From an uncultured Eubacteriales bacterium (GTDB lineage: Bacteria > Bacillota > Clostridia > Oscillospirales > Oscillospiraceae), in NCBI GenBank assembly GCA_905198835.1, contig CAJKDY010000005.1, forward strand, positions 62,001 through 126,000: DNA of 64,000 nucleotides, written 5' to 3'. Position 1 is the stretch's first letter. Every line of letters starts with the position of its first letter. The notes under the pieces are model-generated. The model was not told the DNA's origin, made no database searches, and was given only the letters and a program-made list of their open reading frames with translations. Shown here piece by piece: positions 19,390 through 27,271 of the stretch. Both the position numbers and the translations under genes were made by a program.

Positions 19390-19403
19390 TTCCCTTTCAA
19401 GGC

Positions 19404-19952
19404 TCAAACCACGCTCTCCTGCTCCACCCGGTCCAGATAGAGAATGTCCGTCTCCAAGCCCTGGAGCATGGCGTAATTCAGCGTGGCCAGCGTGCCGCTG
19501 CCCCGGGGCTGGCCGTTGAACACGGCAATGACCAGTCCAGCGTGGTCTACCATATAGCGGTTGCGGCGGTGCATGCACCCCGGCGAATGAGCCTGCTGGA
19601 TCAAGGTCTCCAAGTCGCATTGGCTCAAAAGCCATTGGTAGCGCTCTCGATCGGCCCGGCTCCAGCGGTCGCTCTGACCGGGAAAGGGCACAGCCGCCTC
19701 CAACGTCACGTCCCCGCAGGCGGCACGGAGCTTGATGACCGCTTCACAAAAGTAGGCGTCCGCACCCTTGGCCATGCCGCAGATAAAGTGGCGATAGCCC
19801 TTATCGTAGGCTCGCTCCACAGCCTGGCCCAGCCGCTTTTTCAGCGCCACGCACCCCGGGTCGCTCTCGTTTTCCCTCCAAGGCAGGGATTCCGGGCGGT
19901 GGCCGGTAAAGGCGCAGGTCACAGACCTCTCCATCTTTTCTGGCTCGACCAT
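19404..19952 (-). CDS. SLOG family protein (DUF1273/YpsA-like)
   Basis: 182 aa. CAFTGHRPESLPW at the N-terminus, GMAKGADAYFCEAV near residue 60 and a C-terminal Rossmann-like segment (VDHAGLVIAVFNGQ) match the SLOG/DprA-like nucleotide-binding superfamily, in particular the DUF1273/YpsA branch. SLOG domains bind nucleotides or nucleotide-derived signals; the function here is unknown. It has its own promoter (19979-20007), diverging from the dihydrouridine synthase gene. AAGGGGGGGG precedes the ATG at 19952. Confidence 0.82.
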   Translation of the reverse strand: MVEPEKMERSVTCAFTGHRPESLPWRENESDPGCVALKKRLGQAVERAYDKGYRHFICGMAKGADAYFCEAVIKLRAACGDVTLEAAVPFPGQSDRWSRADRERYQWLLSQCDLETLIQQAHSPGCMHRRNRYMVDHAGLVIAVFNGQPRGSGTLATLNYAMLQGLETDILYLDRVEQESVV

Positions 19953-19978
19953 TTCCCCGCCCCCCCCTTCTTTTTCTC

Positions 19979-20007
19979 ATTGTAGGTTCTGCAGACTGTA
20001 AAGTCAA
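19979..20007 (-). promoter_or_regulatory. Sigma-A promoter of the SLOG gene
   Basis: Minus strand TTGACT (20002-20007), 17-nt spacer, TACAAT (19979-19984). Back to back with the plus-strand dus promoter 20 nt away. Confidence 0.88.
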
Positions 20008-20027
20008 GCCAAAACCGGGCCAGGCCC

Positions 20028-20056
20028 TTGCCTTTAGGCAGAAGTTATGATAAGAT
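20028..20056 (+). promoter_or_regulatory. Sigma-A promoter of the dihydrouridine synthase gene
   Basis: TTGCCT (20028-20033), 17-nt spacer, TAAGAT (20051-20056), 34 nt before the TTG start codon. Confidence 0.82.
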
Positions 20057-20089
20057 AGTCGAGCATCCCCGAAAAGAGAGGAAACGGCC

Positions 20090-21064
20090 TTGAAAATCGG
20101 CAGTGTTACCATTGAAATCCCCGTGGCTCTGGCCCCTATGGCCGGAGTCACCGACCTTGCCTTCCGGCAGGTCTGCCGCGGCCTGGGCGCGGGCTATACC
20201 ATCACCGAAATGGTCAGCGCCAAAGCCCTTTGTTACCAGGATAAAAAATCCATTCCTATCATGACCCTGGCCCCCGGCGAACACCCTGCCGCCGTTCAGA
20301 TCTTCGGCAGCGACCCGGGCTGTATGCGCGAAGCCGCCGCCATCGTGGCGGAAAGGGCCAAACCCGATATCATCGACATCAACATGGGCTGCCCGGTACC
20401 TAAGGTGGTCAAAAGCGGAGACGGCTCCGCCCTCATGCGAGAGCCCGCCAAGGCCGCCGGCATCGTCCGGGCCGTTATAGAGGGTGCGGGCGGTCTGCCG
20501 GTGACGGTGAAGACCCGCACTGGCTGGGACAAGGGCAGCGTCAACTGCGTGGAGTTTTGCAAAGCTCTGGAGGACGCGGGAGCCGCCGCCGTGGCCGTCC
20601 ATGGCCGGACCCGGACCCAGATGTACTCCGGCCGGGCCGATTGGAATGTCATCCGGGCGGTCAAGGCCGCGCTGCATATCCCCGTTATCGCCAACGGCGA
20701 CGTCTTTTCCGGTGAGGAAGCCGCCCACATTATGCGCTACACCGGCGCGGACATGGCCATGATCGGCCGCGGGGCCTTTGGCAACCCCTGGATCTTCCAG
20801 CAGGCCAAAGCGGCGCTGGCGGGTGAACCGATCCCTCCCCTGCCGCCGCTGAAAGAGCGGTGCGAGACGGCCATGGCCCAGTTTCGCATGGCCATGGCGG
20901 ACAAGGGGGAAAAGATCGCCTGCCTGGAGGCCCGGCGGCACTATGTCCTTTATCTCAAGGGCGTGCCCCGGTCCGGCCATTGGAAAACCGAACTTTGCAA
21001 GGTGGAGACCATGGAGGACCTAGAGCGCTGTACCCGCGGCATTTTGCGGGATCTGTCCGGCTGA
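20090..21064 (+). CDS. dusB: tRNA-dihydrouridine synthase, DusB type
   Basis: 324 aa. VALAPMAGVTDLAFR binds FMN at the N-terminus, and DINMGCPVPKVVKSGDGSAL near residue 100 holds the catalytic cysteine; VKTRTGW, HGRTR and ANGDVF complete the Dus TIM-barrel signature. It reduces specific uridines in tRNA to dihydrouridine with NADPH and FMN. The start is a TTG at 20090, as no in-frame ATG precedes the conserved KIGSVTIEIPVALAPM segment; an AGAGG site lies just upstream. It is 38 nt ahead of the ECF sigma gene, which might be read from the same promoter. Confidence 0.95.
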   Translation: MKIGSVTIEIPVALAPMAGVTDLAFRQVCRGLGAGYTITEMVSAKALCYQDKKSIPIMTLAPGEHPAAVQIFGSDPGCMREAAAIVAERAKPDIIDINMGCPVPKVVKSGDGSALMREPAKAAGIVRAVIEGAGGLPVTVKTRTGWDKGSVNCVEFCKALEDAGAAAVAVHGRTRTQMYSGRADWNVIRAVKAALHIPVIANGDVFSGEEAAHIMRYTGADMAMIGRGAFGNPWIFQQAKAALAGEPIPPLPPLKERCETAMAQFRMAMADKGEKIACLEARRHYVLYLKGVPRSGHWKTELCKVETMEDLERCTRGILRDLSG

Positions 21065-21102
21065 GTTTGTCTGGGTCGGCATACAAAAGGAGGTGAGACC
21101 AC

Positions 21103-21693
21103 TTGAACGAAACTGAACTCATTCAAAGAGCCGCCCAGGGCGACCAGGATGCCTTTGCTCAGCTTTTGGAGCTACACCAAAACAAGGTCTACGGTCTCAC
21201 CCTGCGATTGGTAGGCTCTCCAGAGGACGCCATGGAGTTGACCCAGGAGACCTTCTTTAACGCCTGGCGGGGCCTTCCCAATTTTCACGCCGACAGCAAG
21301 TTCTCCACCTGGCTTTACCGTCTGGCTACCAATGCCGCTATCGACTTTTTGCGACGGGAGAAACGCCGAAAGGGCCTTTCGACCATCCCTCTATCCACGG
21401 ATGACGACTCGGATCGGGTATTGGACATCCCCGACCAGCGCTTCACCCCCCAGAGCCAACTGGAGCGTCAGGAGCTCCAGGAGGCGGTCCACCGGGGACT
21501 CGGCCAACTCTCCGACGAACACCGCCAGGTGCTGGTCCTCCGGGAGCTGAACGGTCTAAGCTACACCGAGATCGCCCAGGTCCTGAGCATTGAAGAGGGC
21601 ACGGTGAAGTCCCGCATTTTCCGGGCCCGGCTGGCTTTGAGGAAGATCCTGCTGGCCGATGGGAACTTTTCCACACCAACGCCGTCTATATGA
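21103..21693 (+). CDS. ECF-type RNA polymerase sigma factor (module 1)
   Basis: 196 aa. Region 2 covers about residues 22-92 (LTQETFFNAWRGLPNF, then FSTWLYRLATNAAIDFLRR) and region 4 about 125-180 with the helix-turn-helix LSYTEIAQVLSIEEGTVKSR. It is shaped like SigW/RpoE. The start is a TTG with a perfect AAAGGAGGTGA site. Its partner, a zinc-finger anti-sigma factor, follows 28 nt later. The 3-prime end of this gene contains an apparent ECF promoter (21662-21690), consistent with self-regulation of the module. Regulon unknown. Confidence 0.93.
   Translation: MNETELIQRAAQGDQDAFAQLLELHQNKVYGLTLRLVGSPEDAMELTQETFFNAWRGLPNFHADSKFSTWLYRLATNAAIDFLRREKRRKGLSTIPLSTDDDSDRVLDIPDQRFTPQSQLERQELQEAVHRGLGQLSDEHRQVLVLRELNGLSYTEIAQVLSIEEGTVKSRIFRARLALRKILLADGNFSTPTPSI
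21662..21690 (+). promoter_or_regulatory. Putative ECF-sigma promoter inside the end of the sigma gene
   Basis: GGAACTT (21662-21668) resembles the -35 AAC motif of ECF sigma factors. After AAC, 16 nt lead to CGTCTATA (21683-21690), a classic ECF -10. It would drive the anti-sigma gene that starts at 21722. Recognised by pattern only. Confidence 0.5.
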
Positions 21694-21721
21694 ATAGATC
21701 ATGAAGAAAGGAGGCCCGGCT

Positions 21722-22924
21722 ATGCGCTGTGACGAAGCGTTAGAACTGCTCTGCGCCGCGATCGATGGCGAGATCACCCCCGCCCAGCAGACCCAACTGG
21801 ACGAGCATTTGGTCCAGTGCCCCGCCTGCCGGGCGCTCCAAGCAGAGCTTTTGGGCATAGAGGACGCCCTCGGCTCCCTGGAGGTTCCCGCTCCGGCGGG
21901 ACTCAAGGAACAGATCCTGGCCGATCTGCCCCCTCAGTCAGGCAAGACAAAGCCTGTTTACTGGCGGCGCTGGTGCGCTATGGCGGCGTGTGCGGCGCTG
22001 GTGGTCCTGGGGGTATGGCAGCTGCCCCGCTCCATCCTCTCCCCGGCCAAGGACGCCGCCCCTGCCGCTGCGATGATGGACTCCGCCACCCAAACCACCG
22101 GAGCCAGCGACACCGATGTGGACGCGCTAAACGACGAGGCGGTCCTGCCTCCTTATGTAGAGGGAGATGGCATCAGCGCTAACGCCGCTCCCGCGGCCCA
22201 GCCGAACCCCGAAGGCCCCGCCAGCTACACCACCTATGACGCTGCCGGCACCCCTGAGACAGCCGCCGCTATGTCCACGGAGGACGCCGCACCTGAGGCG
22301 GCCCCTGCCTCTGTGGCTCCACGCCAATTTAACGCCCGCGCTGCTAAGATCGTCGGCGAAGCGCCGACTGACGGTGTGCCGACAGAGGACGGTGGCGTTC
22401 AAGCCGCCTCCCCCGCCGCTGGAGCCGCCACCGAAAACGGCGTCTCCGCCCCGCTAGGCGCGGCCTACTCCGCCGAGGAAAGAGCCCTAAACCTGCCCGT
22501 GGCAGCGCCTGTACCAGAGCCCGCGCCAGAAGCCACGCAAGAAACCGCCATATCTGCCGACGGCCCTGAAGATCCCCAACAGCCTCAGTTTCTTATGACG
22601 TCCGCAAAGGTGGCCGTGGAGCCCTCCCCGGCTTTGAATGATCTGTCCGCCGAGGCGGCTGGTCCCCTTGTCAGCTATTGCGGCATCCTCACCGTGGACC
22701 AGTACGAGCCCATCGATCAGGACTACCCCGTGGAATTTTCGGAAAGCGGCCAGGCGAAATACACCCTTCCCGCCGCGGATCTCTACGCTCTGGTGGAGCA
22801 GCTGGACGATCAGGGCAGTTCCTATGAGTTCACCACTGAGGGCGAGGGCATCGACCCTGAAGCTCCGTGCGGCCTAGTCGTCGTCACCGGGCAAACTGAG
22901 GAGGTCTCCTCGGAGGCTCCCTAA
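21722..22924 (+). CDS. Transmembrane anti-sigma factor with zf-HC2 domain
   Basis: 400 aa. Residues 3-36 form the zinc-binding anti-sigma domain (C3, H29, C33, C36 in the HxxxCxxC pattern). One transmembrane helix lies near 81-100 (WCAMAACAALVVLGVWQLP), followed by a long outside region. Residues about 120-300 are Ala/Pro/Glu-rich and low in complexity; the last 80 residues look folded (LVSYCGILTVDQYEPIDQDY) but match nothing I recognise. It should hold the upstream ECF sigma factor at the membrane until a signal arrives. The ATG at 21722 follows AAAGGAGG; an ATG at 21701 overlaps that site. Confidence 0.88.
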   Translation: MRCDEALELLCAAIDGEITPAQQTQLDEHLVQCPACRALQAELLGIEDALGSLEVPAPAGLKEQILADLPPQSGKTKPVYWRRWCAMAACAALVVLGVWQLPRSILSPAKDAAPAAAMMDSATQTTGASDTDVDALNDEAVLPPYVEGDGISANAAPAAQPNPEGPASYTTYDAAGTPETAAAMSTEDAAPEAAPASVAPRQFNARAAKIVGEAPTDGVPTEDGGVQAASPAAGAATENGVSAPLGAAYSAEERALNLPVAAPVPEPAPEATQETAISADGPEDPQQPQFLMTSAKVAVEPSPALNDLSAEAAGPLVSYCGILTVDQYEPIDQDYPVEFSESGQAKYTLPAADLYALVEQLDDQGSSYEFTTEGEGIDPEAPCGLVVVTGQTEEVSSEAP

Positions 22925-22943
22925 CGCCAAGCGATCCAAGAAG

Positions 22944-22977
22944 CCGGCGCCGCGATAGACGGTGCCGGTCTTTTTTT
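22944..22977 (+). terminator. Intrinsic terminator after the anti-sigma gene
   Basis: CCGGCGCCG (22944-22952) pairs with CGGTGCCGG (22960-22968), followed by a run of seven or more T. Confidence 0.88.
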
Positions 22978-23017
22978 CAAAATATTTTGCTGCCGCGCCA
23001 TATCTCCGGGGCATTTT

Positions 23018-23027
23018 CCGTCTATAT
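23018..23027 (+). promoter_or_regulatory. ECF -10-like decamer before the second sigma gene
   Basis: CCGTCTATAT is identical to the decamer at 21682-21691 in module 1. It lies 36 nt before the second sigma gene start. No matching AAC -35 is visible 16 nt upstream, so promoter status is uncertain. Confidence 0.3.
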
Positions 23028-23063
23028 CAGCAGATGGGCCCCATCAGAGAAAGGACTGAGGCT

Positions 23064-23624
23064 ATGGAAGATCAAGAGATTGTGGCGCTGTATTGGAGCC
23101 GGGACGAGGCCGCGCTGGCCTACTCGGAAAAGCGCTACAGCGGCTATTGCCACCGCATCGCCCTCAACATTTTGGCCGACCAGGAGGATGCCGACGAATG
23201 TGTCAACGACGTCTGGATGCGGGCCTGGCAGACCATCCCACCCCAAAAGCCGGCGGCGCTTTCCGCCTATTTGGGCAAGCTCACCCGGAGTCTTGCCATT
23301 GACCGTCTGCGCTCCAAGCGCGCCAAAAAGCGGGGCGGCGGGCAGTATCAAGCGGCGCTGGAGGAGCTGGCGGACTGTCTTCCCTCCCCCAACGCAGTCG
23401 AGGATATGGCGGAGGCGGGACGCTTCCGTGAAGTCTTAGAGAACTGGCTAAGAGATCTTAGCCGGGAAAAACGGCAGCTTTTTTTGCTACGGTACTTCTA
23501 CTTCTTGCCTGTGGCTGAGGCCGCGGAGGTCCTTGGCGTCAGCCAGTCTAAGGCGGCCTCCACGCTGATGCGGCTGCGCAGAGACCTGGGCAAAGTCTTA
23601 GAAAGGGAGGACATTTCTCTATGA
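23064..23624 (+). CDS. ECF-type RNA polymerase sigma factor (module 2)
   Basis: 186 aa. Region 2 includes DADECVNDVWMRAWQTIPPQ and RSLAIDRLRSKRAKKRGGG; region 4 near residues 130-180 has LPVAEAAEVLGVSQSKAASTLMRLRRDL. The wording of region 2 differs from module 1, so this is a distinct ECF subfamily rather than a recent duplicate. Start ATG at 23064 is supported by an AAAGGA site; longer readings run back through the terminator of the preceding gene. Overlaps its downstream partner by 4 nt (ATGA), the usual layout for a sigma factor and its regulator. Confidence 0.92.
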   Translation: MEDQEIVALYWSRDEAALAYSEKRYSGYCHRIALNILADQEDADECVNDVWMRAWQTIPPQKPAALSAYLGKLTRSLAIDRLRSKRAKKRGGGQYQAALEELADCLPSPNAVEDMAEAGRFREVLENWLRDLSREKRQLFLLRYFYFLPVAEAAEVLGVSQSKAASTLMRLRRDLGKVLEREDISL

Positions 23625-24340
23625 ATCAAGAATACCTTTTGGACCTTGTGGGCACGCTGGACGACAGTTTGTTGGCCGACTGCTCCGCCCTTTTGAACCA
23701 GTCCGCTTCCGCAAAAAAGCGTCCGCTCAAGGCCCGCAGGCTTGGACTTTTGGCGGCGGCGGTGGCTGCGGCGGCGGTACTGATGGGCATGGCAGTGGGG
23801 CTGAGCCAGATCTGGTTTCCCACAAGCTTGGACCACATGACCGAATATAACGCCAGTATCTTCGCCGTAGAGCCCTTCCAGGTGTCCATGAAGCTGCCTG
23901 ACGGCTGCTCGCTGTCCACCGATTATCTGGACCCGGCCAATGGCCAGAGCGGCTGGTCGCCAGTGGAGATCCAGAAAAACGGCAAGGCTGTAGGCGTGAT
24001 GGACTACAATATTTTTGAGCTCTACCCCGACGGCCCGGCCATCCATGAGCCCGGCTTTTACCGTATGGTCTACAACCAGATCATGCTCAACAACCAAAAC
24101 TGCTGGGATAATGACTACACCGTGGTCAGTCAAACGGACGTGAGCGAAAACGCCACGGTCCAGATCTCCACCATCGAAGACTACGGCAATGGACGGTCCG
24201 ATAACCCCGTCCACTACTCCCCCGGTATTCTGGCCTATAATACCGATCTGCTGGTCTACGTGAACCTCCGCTTTGAGCCCGAGGTCTTCACCGATCAAGA
24301 GCTGGCCGACATCGCCGGGTCCATCGTATTGTCCCGGTAA
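23621..24340 (+). CDS. Membrane protein coupled to ECF sigma factor (putative regulator)
   Basis: 239 aa. A short cytoplasmic N-terminus (residues 1-40, beginning NQEYLLDLVGTLDDSLLADC) precedes one transmembrane helix at about 43-65, then an extracellular domain of 170 residues rich in aromatic and acidic residues. No zinc-binding HxxxCxxC motif is present. Overlap with the sigma gene and the topology make it a likely anti-sigma or sensor, but this is inferred from position only. It ends at a strong bidirectional terminator. Confidence 0.7.
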   Translation: MNQEYLLDLVGTLDDSLLADCSALLNQSASAKKRPLKARRLGLLAAAVAAAAVLMGMAVGLSQIWFPTSLDHMTEYNASIFAVEPFQVSMKLPDGCSLSTDYLDPANGQSGWSPVEIQKNGKAVGVMDYNIFELYPDGPAIHEPGFYRMVYNQIMLNNQNCWDNDYTVVSQTDVSENATVQISTIEDYGNGRSDNPVHYSPGILAYNTDLLVYVNLRFEPEVFTDQELADIAGSIVLSR

Positions 24341-24349
24341 GGATCAAAG

Positions 24350-24388
24350 CCAAGCGGGCAAGCACTTTTGTGCTTGCCCGCTTGGTTT
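24350..24388. terminator. Bidirectional terminator between sigma module 2 and the rlmA-like gene
   Basis: A 16-bp perfect stem (24350-24365 with 24370-24385), TTTT loop, T run after it in the plus direction and an A-rich start for the minus direction. Confidence 0.9.
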
Positions 24389-25208
24389 ATGCCCGGCGCT
24401 CTAAGATATGGATGCGAAACTGGGCCTGGACGCAGAGCTGATCCCGGCCCATAAGCCGGGCCACGCCGGCCTTTGGCGTCTTCCAGGCGTAGGGCGTCAT
24501 GGCAAATAGAGCCTGGATATCCTTGGGATCGGTCAGGGTGAAGCGGCCCTCCACTGGAATGACCTCCCGGTAGGTAAAGCCGTCATAGCACTCCATTTTT
24601 TCTTGGTTTTCGTAGGGGTCGTCATAGAGGACCTCTTTCATCTCCCACAGGTGCCGGGGACCGGGGACCACATAGAAAAACACCCCGCCTGGCTTTAATA
24701 CCCGGTAAAATTCCTCCACCGCCAAGGGGGAAAAGCAGTTGACCACCGCGTCTACACTGCCTTTTGCCAAAGGCAAATGGTAGACAGACGACACCGCCAG
24801 TTCTGAGGACGGGCACCGCCTCGCCGCCCGCTTGACGGCGGGCTTGGATACATCCACAGCGGCCAAAGCTCCGCCCTTCTGCCCGGCGGCCTGTGCCAGA
24901 GCGGCAGTATAGTAGCCCTCGCCGCAGCCCGCGTCCAGCACCTTAGGCTCTTGGAGGGTGTGGCTGTCCAGCTGGCGGCACAGCTCCTGCCGCAAGGGCT
25001 CATACCAGCCGCCGTCCAGAAAGTGGCTGCGGGCAGCCACCATCTTGCTGTCATCCCCCGGGGCCTTGGAGTGGCGGCGGTTGGCGCACAGGAGGTTCAC
25101 ATAGCCCTCCCGGGCCAGGTCAAAGCTGTGGCCCTTGGCACAGAGGTAGGTCTTATCTGTGCGCTCTAAGGCCCCGCCACAGTTGGGGCAGCAAAACAAG
25201 CTCTTCAT
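24387..25208 (-). CDS. RlmA-like 23S rRNA guanine-N1 methyltransferase
   Basis: 273 aa. The N-terminal zinc ribbon (CPNC at residues 7-10, then CAKGH near 23-27) joined to GHSFDLAREGYVNLL is characteristic of RlmA/TlrB, which methylates G745 or G748 of 23S rRNA; TlrB-type methylation gives tylosin resistance. The SAM motif KVLDAGCGEGYYTAAL lies near residue 90, and a NCFSPLAVEEFYRVLKPGG segment follows. Target position cannot be assigned. It begins 37 nt after the stop of the SLH protein gene and may be read through from it. Confidence 0.88.
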   Translation of the reverse strand: MKSLFCCPNCGGALERTDKTYLCAKGHSFDLAREGYVNLLCANRRHSKAPGDDSKMVAARSHFLDGGWYEPLRQELCRQLDSHTLQEPKVLDAGCGEGYYTAALAQAAGQKGGALAAVDVSKPAVKRAARRCPSSELAVSSVYHLPLAKGSVDAVVNCFSPLAVEEFYRVLKPGGVFFYVVPGPRHLWEMKEVLYDDPYENQEKMECYDGFTYREVIPVEGRFTLTDPKDIQALFAMTPYAWKTPKAGVARLMGRDQLCVQAQFRIHILERRA

Positions 25209-25245
25209 CTCAAGCCGCCTCCTCTCAAAGCTCCAGGGCCAAGGC

Positions 25246-27156
25246 TCAGTCGGCGTAGGTCAGCTCGGCCTTGGAAGTGACTGTGCGCCGGGGGACCAGG
25301 ACACCGTCTTTGACGGCAAAGACGTTCCAGACAGCGCCGCTGCCCTGGTCGGTGGGCACGTTGAAGGTGGCGGCCAGGGCGCTGCCGTGATATACCCGTA
25401 CGGTGGCCAGCGAGCCCGCCAGAGTGCCGTCTTCAGAGTATTGCTGAACGTAGTAATAATAAGTCGCGCCACTCTGAGGGTCCAGGGTCATGGTCTCCGG
25501 GCCAAAGCCGTTGGTATCGTCCACATCCAGATTGCAGATGTAGGTGCCTGCCGGACCGGGGGCTCCGCCGGTGCCAAAGGTGACATGGAACTGGTTCCCC
25601 TCGGCGTCAGGGCCCACCATGTGGGAGTCCAGGTCGCTGGGGCTCTCGCCCCAGGTGAGGACGACGCGGTAGACGTTGCCGTCAGCTATGGGCGTAATGG
25701 AGCCGTTTTGGTTTTTCAACCCTCCGGCGGTGGAGACGATGTTGATGACCACCGGGATACACCCCTCCTTGGAGGCCAGGACCGTGTAGTTTCCAATGGG
25801 CAGATCCAGGGTATAGCGGCCTTTGTCATCGGTGAGCGTGCTGGCTACGGTCTCGCCCATATCAGCATTATTCCACCCAGGGCGGACACTGAGCTGGACC
25901 TGGGCCATGCCCTTGCCGGTAATGGTGCTGACCACCGTACCGCTGGCCTGGCCCATCTCCCCTTCCTGTCCCGCCGCTACCAGCAGATAGGTCTCGTTAT
26001 AGGTCTCGCTACCGCCGGTGACGGTGGCATAGGCGGAAAAGGGCAAAAAGCCTGGGCAGGCGATGGAGATCTGGTAATGGCCCGCCGGCAGATAGAGCGA
26101 GTAGCCTCCCGTCTCCCCCGCCGTAGCCGAGGCGCACAGCGCCCCGTCTTGGTAGACGCTGAGCTGGGCGCCGGGCAGGGCCGCCCGGCCCTCTGCCTTA
26201 CAGACCCGGCCTGTGATGACGCCGCCTGCGGAGAGCGTCACCTCCACGCTCGGGCTCTGGACGCTGCCGGAGGCGGCATAGCAAACGTAGGTCCCGGCGC
26301 TCAGATCAACCGTATTCCAAACATATGTATAGGTCCCGTCGTCCGCTATCACGTCGCCATCAACGCCGTCGTCACGCATGGCGCCAAGGGCCACGCCGTC
26401 GTCCCGGTAAAGAGTCAGCTCATCCACGCGGCGGCTTGGCCGGACGGTAAATGTCACCGTGGCCCCGGTCCCGGCGGCTAGAGCGGTCTGGCTGGCGGTA
26501 AAGTCCCGGAGGCTCAGTCGCGGGGCGGTCTCCTGCGGTTGAGTCGCCAGGGCGTCGAACCGGGACAAAAAGGCCGCGGCCTGAGCCCGGGTCACAAGGC
26601 CCCCGGGCTCCAGCGATCCGTCGCCAGTGCCCAGAATGAGTCGGCAACCCACACCCCAGGCCAGGGCGGTCCTAGCATAGTCCGCGGCCTGATATCCGTC
26701 CGGAAACTGCTCCAGACTGCTCGAGGTCGAGGTGTCCAGGCCCTTTTGCTGGGCGTAGCGGTAAAGAAGCGTCAGCATCTGCTCCCGACTCAGCGGGTCT
26801 TGGGGTCCAAAGCGACCGTCGCCGTAGCCCTTGACCAGCTGGGTCGTCCCAGCCCAGGCTACGGCAGCCGTATACCAGGTGTCCCCCGGCACGTCTGAAA
26901 AAACCGCCTCGCCACGGCTGGGCGTGCCCGCCATGCGGTGGAGAATGGTGACGAACATAGCACGGTCGCAGATGCCCTCCGGCTCAAACCGCCCATCGCC
27001 CACGCCGGTCATCAGGCCCTTTTGGGCCGCATAGTCCACGCTGTCGTAAAACCAGTCGCCGGGCTCCACATCGGCAAAGTCCACCGCCGATGCCGCCAGC
27101 GCGGGCGTCAACGTCAGCGCGGCTGCCAGAAGGAATGCCAGGAGCTTCTTTTTCAC
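25246..27156 (-). CDS. Secreted SLH-domain protein with carboxypeptidase-regulatory-like and DUF2135-like domains
   Basis: 636 aa. Residues 1-24 are a signal peptide (KKKLLAFLLAAALTLTPALA). Three S-layer homology repeats follow (about 25-80, 85-140, 145-205), each with the PEGICDRAMFV/PLSREQML-type motif, which anchor proteins to pyruvylated wall polymers. Then come beta-sandwich domains: one near 215-310, two carboxypeptidase-regulatory-like domains (about 315-390 and 395-480) with GRYTLDLPIGNYTV, and a C-terminal YfaP/DUF2135-like domain starting VLTWGESPSDLDSHMVGP. A surface protein of unknown ligand. Own promoter at 27179-27207. Confidence 0.87.
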   Translation of the reverse strand: MKKKLLAFLLAAALTLTPALAASAVDFADVEPGDWFYDSVDYAAQKGLMTGVGDGRFEPEGICDRAMFVTILHRMAGTPSRGEAVFSDVPGDTWYTAAVAWAGTTQLVKGYGDGRFGPQDPLSREQMLTLLYRYAQQKGLDTSTSSSLEQFPDGYQAADYARTALAWGVGCRLILGTGDGSLEPGGLVTRAQAAAFLSRFDALATQPQETAPRLSLRDFTASQTALAAGTGATVTFTVRPSRRVDELTLYRDDGVALGAMRDDGVDGDVIADDGTYTYVWNTVDLSAGTYVCYAASGSVQSPSVEVTLSAGGVITGRVCKAEGRAALPGAQLSVYQDGALCASATAGETGGYSLYLPAGHYQISIACPGFLPFSAYATVTGGSETYNETYLLVAAGQEGEMGQASGTVVSTITGKGMAQVQLSVRPGWNNADMGETVASTLTDDKGRYTLDLPIGNYTVLASKEGCIPVVINIVSTAGGLKNQNGSITPIADGNVYRVVLTWGESPSDLDSHMVGPDAEGNQFHVTFGTGGAPGPAGTYICNLDVDDTNGFGPETMTLDPQSGATYYYYVQQYSEDGTLAGSLATVRVYHGSALAATFNVPTDQGSGAVWNVFAVKDGVLVPRRTVTSKAELTYAD

Positions 27157-27178
27157 GTTCGTCCCCTCCTTTGCCTTC

Positions 27179-27207
27179 AGTATAGCACATTCCAGCCCTC
27201 ATGGCAA
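27179..27207 (-). promoter_or_regulatory. Sigma-A promoter of the SLH protein gene
   Basis: Minus strand TTGCCA (27202-27207), 17-nt spacer, TATACT (27179-27184). The -35 lies directly after the T run of the upstream terminator. Confidence 0.8.
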
Positions 27208-27209
27208 CG

Positions 27210-27243
27210 AAAAACCCACCGCGGAAGCGTCTTCCGCGGTGGG
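27210..27243 (-). terminator. Intrinsic terminator of the cysteine-rich protein gene
   Basis: CCCACCGCGGAAG (27215-27227) pairs with CTTCCGCGGTGGG (27231-27243), 3-nt loop; minus-strand transcripts continue into TTTTT. Confidence 0.92.
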
Positions 27244-27271
27244 CCTCGTTCAGGCCGTATTCAGCCTTGCT

